From an uncultured Spirochaetaceae bacterium (GTDB lineage Bacteria > Spirochaetota > Spirochaetia > Treponematales > Treponemataceae), in NCBI GenBank assembly GCA_902797925.1, contig CADBUT010000034.1:1-13961 (forward strand): a stretch of DNA of 13,961 nucleotides, in the 5' to 3' direction. The notes under the pieces are model-generated. The model saw nothing but the letters and a program-made list of their open reading frames with translations. It did no database searches and was not told the DNA's origin. How positions within the stretch are numbered: position 1 is the stretch's first letter; each line of letters begins with the position of its first letter. Both the position numbers and the translations under genes were made by a program. Of the stretch, positions 7,465-13,961 are shown one piece after another.

Positions 7465-9042
7465 CTATTCTTTATCGGTAAAAATAACGTAATTCTTCAT
7501 AAGGTCAATAAACTTCTGCCATGACTGGAACTGATTCTCAAGCATTGAAGTATATTCCTTGTTTCTGGTAGAAAAAAGCACCATCTTGATGTTTGAAACA
7601 AGTTCCGGGCTGCCTTTCTTCGCATCGTTCAGCAGGTCATTGACGTCTCTTGTGAGCTTTTTAAAATTACTCATGTCTGTCTGGAGCATTGTCTTAACGT
7701 GCATATTCAAGTCAGACATTTTTGTTATAAGCCGTTTTGCTAAATCAGGGTTTGTCTTGCTGTTTGAAGCAAGTCTCATAATTGATGCAAAATTGTTTTC
7801 CTGTTCTTCCTCAAACGAATGCTCAAATTCTGCAATTCTTGCCATTATTCCACCGCAGGCAAAAACTTCAGAACCGAAAGATGACTGCATGTTTGTATTC
7901 GAGAAGAAACCTTCTACAACAATGTCATTGAGAAGAGCCTGTATTCCCTGAGAAAAATAATAGAAAAAGAATGTCTTTACAATTTGCAAAGGTGTTGCCC
8001 ACATAAACATCTGTGTTGATGTTTTCTGAAGAATCAGATTATTGTCGTTGTTATAACCGGCAACATTCTGCATTTCTTTTCCGGCAAAAAGATCATTAAG
8101 ATCTGCAGAGAGGCGTTCATCTTTAAGCTCGTTGATTATGCGCTGTGTATTTGCCTCAAACATCTGTTTAGAACGTGTAATATAATCTTCAACAAAGTGG
8201 AATTCGTATTTGTTTGCGCCCGGCTCAAATTTCGGGTCGCCTTTGATAATGCAGAGCATTTTGTAAACAATGTCCTGCGTTAAAAGCTTTGTCAGAACAG
8301 CAGAAATACGTTTGAGATTGTCTGTTATCTCTGCGTGTTCTTCCTGAGAAAGAATTCTTGCCTTACGGTGTTCTTCAAGCGCTATAACAGCATTTGCCAA
8401 AGATGCTGTTACAGTAAAATTCTTGATAACAAAATACAAATCTAAAAGACGCTGTTCCTGCTCTAAGAGCGGAGCCGGCTTAAAAAGCGGCTTCCCGGCA
8501 CCTTCTGCTCCTGTAAAATCAAGGGCAAAAGCCTGTAAGAATTTCACGTAATCAAAAGAGCAGATATCATGAAGCTGAAAAAGTCTTGTAATGACAATTT
8601 CAATCTGTGACATCTGGTTAGACGAATTCATGTCTTTGATAACTTTTTCAAGAGAATTTCTTTGATGATCTATTTCTTTCTTTTCGTTTTCAGCACTTTC
8701 TATTGCTGATTTTCTGTTTTCATACTGAAGTGCCTTAACTATAAGACAATCTTCAGATGTAAAACCTGTTGAAATAAGCATATCAACATAACCGGCAGCA
8801 ATATTACTAGTTGAATTCAGTAAGGTCTCGTCAAGAATTTTAACAAGAGATTTGCTACTCTGATTTAATATAAACAGACCTTCTGCAAAGGGCGGAAGAA
8901 TATTTTTATTCTTCAACATAGAAGGAGTTAGAGCTCTTAATTCGCTTTCTAATTTACGCAACGTTCTTTTTTTAAGAGTTTCAGGATTAGAACCGAAAAA
9001 AAGCATTTCAAAAAATTCAGAAAAACTATTCAAAAAAGCCAT
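7465..9042 (-). CDS. Large cytoplasmic protein of unknown function, spirochaete type
   Basis: This 525-aa protein has no signal peptide and no clear membrane segment. It is mostly alpha-helical in composition, with a charged coiled-coil-like stretch near residues 105-145 and an aromatic cluster (KTFFFYYF) near 355-362. I recall similar treponemal proteins grouped as a domain of unknown function (possibly DUF5312), but I cannot confirm this. It is the first gene of a cluster with the diguanylate cyclase (1-nt gap), rhomboid and exported protein, so it may act in the same signalling or envelope process. Its start is unusual: no SD lies at normal distance from the ATG (AGGG at 9056-9059 is 13 nt away), while a promoter lies directly upstream. 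The next in-frame Met, residue 13, has no SD either. Confidence 0.85.
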   Translation of the reverse strand: MAFLNSFSEFFEMLFFGSNPETLKKRTLRKLESELRALTPSMLKNKNILPPFAEGLFILNQSSKSLVKILDETLLNSTSNIAAGYVDMLISTGFTSEDCLIVKALQYENRKSAIESAENEKKEIDHQRNSLEKVIKDMNSSNQMSQIEIVITRLFQLHDICSFDYVKFLQAFALDFTGAEGAGKPLFKPAPLLEQEQRLLDLYFVIKNFTVTASLANAVIALEEHRKARILSQEEHAEITDNLKRISAVLTKLLTQDIVYKMLCIIKGDPKFEPGANKYEFHFVEDYITRSKQMFEANTQRIINELKDERLSADLNDLFAGKEMQNVAGYNNDNNLILQKTSTQMFMWATPLQIVKTFFFYYFSQGIQALLNDIVVEGFFSNTNMQSSFGSEVFACGGIMARIAEFEHSFEEEQENNFASIMRLASNSKTNPDLAKRLITKMSDLNMHVKTMLQTDMSNFKKLTRDVNDLLNDAKKGSPELVSNIKMVLFSTRNKEYTSMLENQFQSWQKFIDLMKNYVIFTDKE

Positions 9043-9048
9043 ATTATT

Positions 9049-9077
9049 ATTTTAACCCTATCAATTAGATTTGACAA
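9049..9077 (-). promoter_or_regulatory. Near-consensus promoter predicted to give a leaderless mRNA
   Basis: On the - strand TTGTCA (9072-9077) and TAAAAT (9049-9054) are separated by exactly 17 bp, each matching the sigma-70 consensus at 5/6. The last base of the -10 would be position -7, which puts +1 at 9042, the A of the start codon of the 525-aa protein. The promoter lies in the 53-bp gap after dusB. Confidence 0.6.
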
Positions 9078-9095
9078 TAAATTATTTGCATTTAC

Positions 9096-10106
9096 TCACA
9101 AAGTAAAATAATCTGAGAAAATCGCGGCAAAATCTGCACGTGCATTTGCGCTTACAATCGAAGAGCGCATCTGTGCCGCTTTTTCAAGGCCCTTTGAATA
9201 TGCACAGAACCTCTTGCGCATTTCGCGGCATGCAGCCTGCTCGCCTTTAAGGTGTATCAGAATATCAAGCTCTTCCATTCCGGCAGAGATCCTGACTTCG
9301 GGCGGCGTTGAATATTTTTCGCCCGTCAGCAGAAAACGCCTTGTTTCATCAAAGATGAAAGGGTTGCCCATTGCGCCGCGGGCAAACATCACGCCGTCAA
9401 CGCAAGTCTGCTCTAAGCAGGCTTTTACACTTTCAGGCGAAAAAATGTCACCCGAAGCAAAAACCGGAATGCGCCCGCCGATAAATTCGACAAGCTCTGC
9501 AAGCAAAGACCAGTCAGCCTTGCCTTCATAGCCCTGTGCCCTTGTGCGCGGGTGCAGCGTAACAGCCGCAGCACCACCATCAAGAGAAGCGGCGGCGGCT
9601 TCTTTCCAAGTAAGGCTTGATATATCCCAGCCGGAGCGGATTTTAACCGTAACAGGAATGTTCTTACCGGCTTCGGTCAAAGCTTTTACTGTCTGGCTTA
9701 CAACTTCATGAAGACGCTCCGGATCTCTTGTCAAAGCTGAGCCTGCGCCTGTCTTTACGATTTTGGGTACAGGGCAGCCCGCGTTAATGTCTATAACTTC
9801 GGGCTTTACTTCATCAGCAACAATTAAAGCCGCCTTTGCGACAGTTTCCGGATTGCCGCCGAAAATCTGCACGGCGTATTTATCTTCATCCGGGGCGCGT
9901 ACCATAAGTTCCTGTGTCTTGCCGGAACCGCGCACCAAAGCTTCTGCAGAAACCATTTCCGTGTATGAGAAATTCGCGCCGCCCCTTTTGCAAAGATGCC
10001 GGAAAGCACAATCTGAATAACCGGCTACAGGCGCTAAGAACAAATTTCCGTCGAGCTTTACGTTTCCTATCGATACGGGGTGATAAAACTGATTTTCTTT
10101 TTCCAT
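9096..10106 (-). CDS. dusB: tRNA-dihydrouridine synthase (DusB type)
   Basis: The 336-aa FMN enzyme reduces specific uridines in the tRNA D-loop to dihydrouridine using NAD(P)H. The TIM-barrel Dus domain shows LAPVAGYSD (24-32, FMN and substrate), VQIFGG (79-84), INAGCPVPK (107-115) with catalytic Cys111, VKIRSGW (154-160), HPRTR with His185, ASGDI (217-221) and ARGAMGNPF (242-250) for the FMN phosphate. A helical C-terminal domain follows, as in DusB/Nifr3-like proteins. Length is normal and all key residues are present. No good SD precedes the ATG at 10104-10106. No convincing promoter is seen between it and tatD, so readthrough from tatD across the repeat pair is possible. Assignment to DusB rather than DusA or DusC is by overall likeness and is less certain than the family. 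Confidence 0.93.
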   Translation of the reverse strand: MEKENQFYHPVSIGNVKLDGNLFLAPVAGYSDCAFRHLCKRGGANFSYTEMVSAEALVRGSGKTQELMVRAPDEDKYAVQIFGGNPETVAKAALIVADEVKPEVIDINAGCPVPKIVKTGAGSALTRDPERLHEVVSQTVKALTEAGKNIPVTVKIRSGWDISSLTWKEAAAASLDGGAAAVTLHPRTRAQGYEGKADWSLLAELVEFIGGRIPVFASGDIFSPESVKACLEQTCVDGVMFARGAMGNPFIFDETRRFLLTGEKYSTPPEVRISAGMEELDILIHLKGEQAACREMRKRFCAYSKGLEKAAQMRSSIVSANARADFAAIFSDYFTL

Positions 10107-10141
10107 AGGCTTAAAAACAGGAACTTTCTAACAAGAACAAT

Positions 10142-10171
10142 CTGTCATTGCTGCACTTGATACGGCAATCT
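10142..10171 (+). repeat. Palindromic repeat, copy A
   Basis: A 30-bp unit begins CTGTCATT, has a hairpin loop CTTGA (10156-10160) and ends CAATCT. The stem pairs ATTGCTGCA with TACGGCAAT, with one G-T wobble and one C-A mismatch. It lies between tatD and dusB and faces copy B, its inverted partner. Confidence 0.75.
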
Positions 10172-10196
10172 TTAAATGCTTACACAGCAAATTAAT

Positions 10197-10226
10197 AGAT
10201 TTTCGGGTCAAGCCCGAAAATGACAG
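10197..10226 (-). repeat. Palindromic repeat, copy B (inverted)
   Basis: Read on the - strand this 30-bp unit begins CTGTCATT, has the loop CTTGA and ends AAATCT; it matches copy A at 21 of 30 positions. Its stem is a perfect 9 bp, ATTTTCGGG with CCCGAAAAT. It starts 30 bp after the tatD stop and could stabilise the tatD transcript end, but no strong T run follows on the - strand, so it is a weak intrinsic terminator at best. Confidence 0.78.
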
Positions 10227-10256
10227 TTTTTGAGCTTATCAGCTGCAGCTTTGCTA

Positions 10257-11036
10257 TTATTCTTCTGGCAGCTGAAAGAACTTGCAGCTGTTTTTCCAGA
10301 GCTGCGCGGCAAGTTCTTCTTCATCCATGTCAAGCAAGTCTGCAAGAAAATGCGCTGTTGAAGGCAGATAAGCCGGCATCGTTCTTTTTTTCAGACGGTG
10401 TTCCGCCGGAATCATGAACGGGCTTTCGGTTTCGATTAAAATGCGGTCAATCGGCACGTTCAATGCCGTTTCATGCAGATTGCGCGCATTTCTATATGTT
10501 ACATTTCCTGCAAATGAAAAATACAAGTTTAATTCTTCGGCTTCCTTTGCATAAGCCGCATTTTCAGAATAACAGTGAAGCACTGCACCGGCAGAAGGAA
10601 TTCTGTCTCTTAAAATGTCAAGCACATCTTTTCCGGCTTCTCTGTTATGAATGATTACAGGCAGATTGTATTTTTCTGCCAGTTCAAGCTGAGTGATGAA
10701 AAGCTCAATCTGCGAAGTCTTGTCGCCGTATTTTTTAAAATAATCGAGACCTGTTTCGCCGATTGCAACAACATTAGGCAGCTTCACAGAAGCTTCGATT
10801 GTCTGAATCCAGTCTTTTCCCGGATTGACGACTTCTGACGGAGCGACACCTACAGCATGATACACATAAGGTAGTGATTTGAGATTGTTATACACTTTTC
10901 CAAAGTCATGCAAACTGTTGCAGATGCTTACGATGCGGGTTACATTTGCTTTCCTTGCTTCCTGCAAAACACGAAGCTGCTCAATTGGGTCGTTATAGAT
11001 AAGCCCGATATGAGCGTGAGTATCAAAAAACTGCAT
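10257..11036 (-). CDS. Divergent TatD-family metal-dependent hydrolase
   Basis: Using the ATG at 11034-11036 the protein is 259 aa, the family's usual size, and begins directly with the metal motif FDTHAH (His8, His10). An upstream TTG at 11123 is in frame but lies inside the candidate -35 element, so I reject it. Other ligands are GETGLD (Glu94), IIHNRE (His130) and LHCYS (His154). TatD proteins are two-metal TIM-barrel enzymes reported as DNA 3'-exonucleases or deoxyribonucleases. Two conserved motifs are altered: GxHPH reads GVAPS (63-67) and ETDxP reads ETESP (202-206), with Glu204 in place of the conserved Asp; the Asn of the NxP motif is also changed (RTMP). SD GGAAG lies about 8 nt before the ATG. 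It is divergently transcribed from the M23 gene and followed by the repeat pair and dusB. It may be a subfamily with different chemistry or reduced activity. Confidence 0.85.
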   Translation of the reverse strand: MQFFDTHAHIGLIYNDPIEQLRVLQEARKANVTRIVSICNSLHDFGKVYNNLKSLPYVYHAVGVAPSEVVNPGKDWIQTIEASVKLPNVVAIGETGLDYFKKYGDKTSQIELFITQLELAEKYNLPVIIHNREAGKDVLDILRDRIPSAGAVLHCYSENAAYAKEAEELNLYFSFAGNVTYRNARNLHETALNVPIDRILIETESPFMIPAEHRLKKRTMPAYLPSTAHFLADLLDMDEEELAAQLWKNSCKFFQLPEE

Positions 11037-11094
11037 TGCTTTCTTCCAGAGATGAAATGTGAGGAACCTTAACTTCTTTCTGTTCCTGCCGATA

Positions 11095-11123
11095 AGTTTA
11101 ACACATGAAACTTCACACGTCAA
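11095..11123 (-). promoter_or_regulatory. Candidate tatD promoter (extended -10)
   Basis: On the - strand TTGACG (11118-11123) and TAAACT (11095-11100) are 17 bp apart, matching the consensus at 5/6 and 4/6, with a TG one base ahead of the -10. The predicted start near 11088 gives a leader of about 52 nt to the ATG at 11036 and supports that start. Confidence 0.5.
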
Positions 11124-11151
11124 TCAAAAGCTTTTTAAGCTATTATGTTGT

Positions 11152-11180
11152 TTGACAGACGTTCATTTTGATGCTATTAT
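11152..11180 (+). promoter_or_regulatory. Strong sigma-70 promoter of the M23-bactofilin operon
   Basis: A perfect -35 TTGACA (11152-11157), 17-bp spacer and -10 TATTAT (11175-11180) with extended TGC ahead of it form the best promoter in the window. Transcription should start near 11187, leaving a leader of about 86 nt. A short inverted repeat AGCTT-TTT-AAGCT (11129-11141) lies between this and the divergent tatD promoter and could bind a regulator. Confidence 0.75.
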
Positions 11181-11272
11181 AGTAGAAATTTCAACGTTTT
11201 CGTTTCATAACAGCACATCTAAATCGGGGGATTTTTAGAAGGGCTGTAAATCTATTTCTTTGGAGTTATCTC

Positions 11273-12295
11273 TTGGCTCGGACACGTAGATATAAACGCG
11301 CAGAAAAAAATGCTGTTCAGACAATTTTGCGCTTCTTTGGCCGCATTGGAGTGGGAATCGGCCGGGGTTTTTCTTCGCTATTTCATAGCTGTAACCGCAA
11401 GCTGACAATTATGATAGTTCCACATTCGCAGAACAAAGTCTTGAATTTTCAGACTAATGTTTTTGCCTTAATTTCATGCGCTGTTATAATTGCAGGCGTC
11501 TTTTTTTCATTTTTCTGGTTCAACAAAACAGCTTTATCTGCAAATGCAGAAATTGCACGTCTTCAGACTGAAAACAAAGAAGCACGCGCCGGTCTTGATG
11601 AACTCCGCGACGAAAACACAAACCTTCTTCAGGCTGCTAAAAAATTTCAGGGTTCATTATCTGAAACCCTTTCTATGCTCGGTATGAACCAGCAGACAAA
11701 GAAAACTTCAGGTCAGACACAATCAGGCGACTTAGCTTCGATGTTTGACTTTCAGGAATATTCCGGCACAACTGCCGCAGAGGCCGCTGATGTAAAAATG
11801 CTTGCGTCTTATCTTGAGAACGCCGTTCAGCCAATCGAAGAAATCGGTAAAATGCTTCAGGCACAGAGCACACTCTTTTCAGATATTCCTAGCGTTCACC
11901 CGCTTAAAGGCGGCATCGGCCATATTTCAATGCCTTTCGGTCAGAACATCAACCCTTTTACCGGTCAGTGGTATATTCATAAAGGAATGGACTTCTCTAC
12001 ATACCGTGCAGGAGACCCGATTATAGCAACAGCAAACGGACAGGTTGTTACGGCAGCATTTGACCAAGGACTTGGCAATTACGTTATCATCAAGCATAAG
12101 CATGGCTTTTACACACGCTACGGCCACATGCGCGAAGTTTTTGTAAAGAAAGGTCAGTTCATAATGCAGGGCGATACAATCGGTCTTATCGGAAATACAG
12201 GCAAATCAACAGGCCCGCATCTTCATTATGAAGTGCACATCGGCTCTGACGTTGTTGACCCTGCAAAATATGTAAACGTAGTTCTGACAAAGTAA
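11273..12295 (+). CDS. Membrane-anchored M23 (LytM) peptidoglycan endopeptidase
   Basis: This 340-aa protein has a basic cytoplasmic N-terminus (1-45), one transmembrane helix (about 62-83), a coiled-coil-like linker (about 90-130) and a C-terminal LytM domain (about 215-335). The zinc and catalytic residues are all present: HKGMD (His236, Asp240), YGHM (His285) and PHLHYE (His316, His318). By family it cuts peptide cross-links in periplasmic peptidoglycan. The start is TTG at 11273, supported by SD GGAG (11262-11265) at 7 nt; the next in-frame Met (residue 47) would remove the basic N-terminus. It is followed after 2 nt by a bactofilin gene, an arrangement known from Helicobacter, Leptospira and Myxococcus in which the two act together in cell shape. 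Here it is a good candidate for setting the helical cell form. Confidence 0.92.
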   Translation: MARTRRYKRAEKNAVQTILRFFGRIGVGIGRGFSSLFHSCNRKLTIMIVPHSQNKVLNFQTNVFALISCAVIIAGVFFSFFWFNKTALSANAEIARLQTENKEARAGLDELRDENTNLLQAAKKFQGSLSETLSMLGMNQQTKKTSGQTQSGDLASMFDFQEYSGTTAAEAADVKMLASYLENAVQPIEEIGKMLQAQSTLFSDIPSVHPLKGGIGHISMPFGQNINPFTGQWYIHKGMDFSTYRAGDPIIATANGQVVTAAFDQGLGNYVIIKHKHGFYTRYGHMREVFVKKGQFIMQGDTIGLIGNTGKSTGPHLHYEVHIGSDVVDPAKYVNVVLTK

Positions 12296-12297
12296 TT

Positions 12298-12720
12298 ATG
12301 GCTTTTCATACAGACGATATTTCGATGAACACCATTGTTGGTGTCGGCTCTTTAATAACAGGAAACATCTACTCGGCAGGCATTGCGCGCATAGACGGCG
12401 ACATCAACGGCAAGGTTGAATCTGCCGGGCATGTTCAGATTGGTTCTGCAGCAAGAATTAAGGCTGACATCATTGCACATTCAGTTGATGTTTTCGGTGT
12501 AATCGAAGGCGATATTCTTGCACCGGAAGGTGTGCATCTTTATCCGAAAGCTGTAGTTCTTGGCGACATCGTTACGAAGCATCTTCAGCTTGACGGCAAC
12601 GTGCTTGTAAACGGCGAATGTATCACATTGAGCGACGAAGAAGCTTTTGAAGAAGCAAGAAACCACTGGATAGACGTAAAGGCTGTTTCCGGCAAAACTT
12701 TTGCAGTTCACGAAGATTGA
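12298..12720 (+). CDS. Bactofilin (DUF583 / polymer-forming cytoskeletal protein)
   Basis: The 140-aa protein is a single bactofilin domain: a right-handed beta-helix formed from repeated short strands with Gly/Ile/Val-rich rungs, seen from about residue 14 to 110 (SLITGNIYSAG, IDGDINGKVES, IGSAARIKADI, VFGVIEGDILA and so on), with a short acidic C-terminal tail (SDEEAFEEARNHW). It needs no nucleotide and self-assembles into filaments at the membrane. Its ATG comes 2 nt after the M23 stop, with no clear SD, so it is probably translated by coupling. In other bacteria bactofilins place peptidoglycan enzymes to control curvature; the adjacent M23 gene fits that role. No membrane segment is present, so it would associate with the membrane through its N-terminus or a partner. 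Confidence 0.93.
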   Translation: MAFHTDDISMNTIVGVGSLITGNIYSAGIARIDGDINGKVESAGHVQIGSAARIKADIIAHSVDVFGVIEGDILAPEGVHLYPKAVVLGDIVTKHLQLDGNVLVNGECITLSDEEAFEEARNHWIDVKAVSGKTFAVHED

Positions 12721-12756
12721 TGCCGATTTTCCGTCACTTTTAGCTTAGGAGTTTCC

Positions 12757-13284
12757 ATGAGTTCTGTTGACCCATTAGGAACATCATTATATTTTTCTGC
12801 CGCCGCGCAAGCTAGCGCCCAAGCCAGAAAGAAAGAAGCTGAAACTAAAAAGGCATCATCAAAAAAGCACATTTTTGCAGACTTTCTAAGAGACGCTTCT
12901 GAATCAGAAGAAGAAAAGCTCTTAAGCGCAGGCTTTCCGCCTGAAATTATAGGGCTGCCTTACGAAAAAGCGGTGGAAACCCTTCTTGATTCAGTTTATT
13001 CTACGGGCAATGATTTACGCAAAAATCAGACAAACGAAGATGTTCAGAAATACAAAAGAGCTGTAAAGAATTTCATAAACTATGTTGTGAAAACTTGTTT
13101 TGAAGTTGAAAAGCATGAAAGCAGCAGGCTCGTAAAAAAACGGAAAAAATTCTTTCAGATTGAAATTATAGACCAAAAATTAGAGAAACTGGCGACAGAA
13201 GTGCTTATCAATCAGCGGGATCAGATTGCTTTTCTTGCAAAGATTGACGAAATCAACGGTCTGCTGATAGATTTAATAACATAA
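12757..13284 (+). CDS. YaaR-like protein (DUF327)
   Basis: The 175-aa soluble protein has an unstructured N-terminus rich in Ala, Ser and Lys (1-40), then an alpha-helical domain with the YaaR-type stretch YKRAVKNFINYVV (about 104-116) and a charged C-terminal helical region. I assign it to DUF327 from this pattern and from its neighbour: in Bacillus the homologue YaaR lies in the same region as yaaT (ricT). Its biochemical function is not established. SD TAGGAG (12746-12751) lies 5 nt before the ATG, and the gene is 36 bp after the bactofilin, so it should be part of the same operon. It ends 10 bp before ricT. Confidence 0.75.
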   Translation: MSSVDPLGTSLYFSAAAQASAQARKKEAETKKASSKKHIFADFLRDASESEEEKLLSAGFPPEIIGLPYEKAVETLLDSVYSTGNDLRKNQTNEDVQKYKRAVKNFINYVVKTCFEVEKHESSRLVKKRKKFFQIEIIDQKLEKLATEVLINQRDQIAFLAKIDEINGLLIDLIT

Positions 13285-13294
13285 GGAAAAAACC

Positions 13295-13961
13295 ATGAGT
13301 GAAGTTTTTGAGAATGATATAGAACCAAAAGCAGACGACCTTTCTCTGCTTGAAGACCCTGTATATGACGACCGTTCCAACGAAGAGGCGGAAAACTACG
13401 TCTTTCCGGAGCCGCTTTACAAGACAAAGCTTGAATATTCAAGCGAAGGCGTCTATGCGACAGCCCCGGACAACGTAAAGCTTGAAGCCGGTGATTTCGT
13501 TATAATTCCGACGCGCTACGGAAAAGACCTGGCAAAAGTTATGGGCATTTCAACTACACCTGTCGGCATCCGCCCGGACGATGTTGTAATGATTGAGCGC
13601 AAGGCAACGCCGCAAGACCTTGAGAGAGCGGCGGAGCTACGCAGCAAGGAAGAATCTGCTTTCAAGATTTTCCAAGAAAAGGTTGCCGCGCACCATCTTG
13701 AAATGAAGCTTATCGCCACGCATTATCTGCTTGAAGAGCAGAAAGTGCTTTTCTTTTTCAGCGCGGAAAACCGCGTAGACTTTAGGGAACTTGTAAAAGA
13801 CTTGGTTTCTGTCTTTAAGATGAGGATTGAGCTGCGTCAGATTGGCGTGCGCGACGAATCGCGCATTACGGGCGGTCTTGGCGTTTGCGGCAGACCTTAC
13901 TGCTGCCATGCAGTTTCTGATAAGCTTCGGCCAGTTTCAATCAGAATGGCAAAAGACCAGA
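13295..13961 (+). CDS. ricT: RicT/YaaT, PSP1-domain protein (3' partial)
   Basis: The frame is open from ATG 13295 (SD AAGGA, 13283-13287, 7 nt away) to the window end, 222 visible residues; the C-terminus is missing. The PSP1 core is clear: GDFVIIPTRYGKDLAKV (about 66-82), KLIATHYLLEEQKVLFFFSAE (about 138-158) and IELRQIGVRDESRITGGLGVCGRPYCC, with Cys198, Cys203 and Cys204. In Bacillus RicT joins RicA and RicF in a complex carrying two Fe-S clusters that promotes RNA processing by RNase Y and affects competence and sporulation. This cysteine-containing motif is retained. An acidic N-terminal tail of about 40 residues precedes the domain. RicA and RicF homologues are not in this window, so the function in this organism is inferred from family only. 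Confidence 0.9.
   Translation, partial: MSEVFENDIEPKADDLSLLEDPVYDDRSNEEAENYVFPEPLYKTKLEYSSEGVYATAPDNVKLEAGDFVIIPTRYGKDLAKVMGISTTPVGIRPDDVVMIERKATPQDLERAAELRSKEESAFKIFQEKVAAHHLEMKLIATHYLLEEQKVLFFFSAENRVDFRELVKDLVSVFKMRIELRQIGVRDESRITGGLGVCGRPYCCHAVSDKLRPVSIRMAKDQ

Noticed and set aside
10197..10226. Hairpin after tatD as a standard intrinsic terminator
   Set aside because: The stem is good, but the following bases on the - strand (CTATTAATTT) are not a solid T run, and the unit is better explained as a repeat copy.
10142..10226. Possible CRISPR-like repeats between tatD and dusB
   Set aside because: Only two imperfect copies occur, in opposite orientation, each a palindrome by itself, with no further units or cas genes.
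11037..11123. Longer tatD start at an upstream TTG (11123)
   Set aside because: It would place the start codon in the candidate -35 element and add 29 residues before the FDTHAH motif that normally sits at the N-terminus; the ATG at 11036 has an SD.
11216..11240. Short AAATC-GGGG-GATTT hairpin in the leader of the M23 gene, as a riboswitch or attenuator
   Set aside because: The stem is only 5 bp and AT-rich, and no known riboswitch core is visible.

Overview
The window looks like chromosomal DNA from a spirochaete of the Treponema type. This is inferred from gene content: a large cytoplasmic protein of the kind I know only from treponemes, a GAF-GGDEF cyclase with a degenerate linker motif, a bactofilin next to an M23 peptidase, and a YaaR-like gene followed by ricT. 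The sequence is moderately AT-rich and mostly coding. A polysaccharide-degrading GH2 enzyme suggests a gut or rumen commensal more than a pathogen. No rRNA, tRNA, CRISPR array, insertion sequence or phage gene was seen.

Left part (1-4380, + strand): the 3' end of a large multidomain GH2 glycosidase, probably a beta-galactosidase, cut by the window edge. It is followed by a ROK-type transcription factor with its own candidate promoter and a possible GTCG/CGAC operator. A strong shared terminator hairpin separates this part from the convergent genes.

Middle part (4388-11036, all - strand). Read in transcription order it holds: a divergent TatD-family hydrolase; dusB (tRNA dihydrouridine synthase); then a tight cluster of a 525-aa spirochaete-type protein of unknown function, a GAF-GGDEF diguanylate cyclase, a rhomboid protease and an exported protein. 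Last is a separate small exported protein with its own candidate promoter. The four-gene cluster has a near-consensus promoter placed so that transcription should start at the first base of the first start codon, meaning a leaderless mRNA. The gap between tatD and dusB holds two inverted copies of a 30-bp palindromic repeat whose stems differ by compensatory changes.

Right part (11152-13961, + strand): a strong extended -10 promoter drives an M23 (LytM) endopeptidase with a membrane anchor and a TTG start, a bactofilin, a YaaR/DUF327 protein and ricT (PSP1 domain, cut by the window end). The first two are the classic cell-shape pair: a bactofilin scaffold and the peptidoglycan hydrolase it positions. 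The last two belong to a group best known from Bacillus, where RicT acts with RicA and RicF in RNA processing and development.

I do not see one clearly new defence or biosynthetic system. The most unusual signals are the covarying inverted repeat pair, the leaderless promoter ahead of the unknown-protein/c-di-GMP/rhomboid cluster, the altered active-site motifs of the TatD protein, and the ROK protein that has lost its kinase and zinc motifs.
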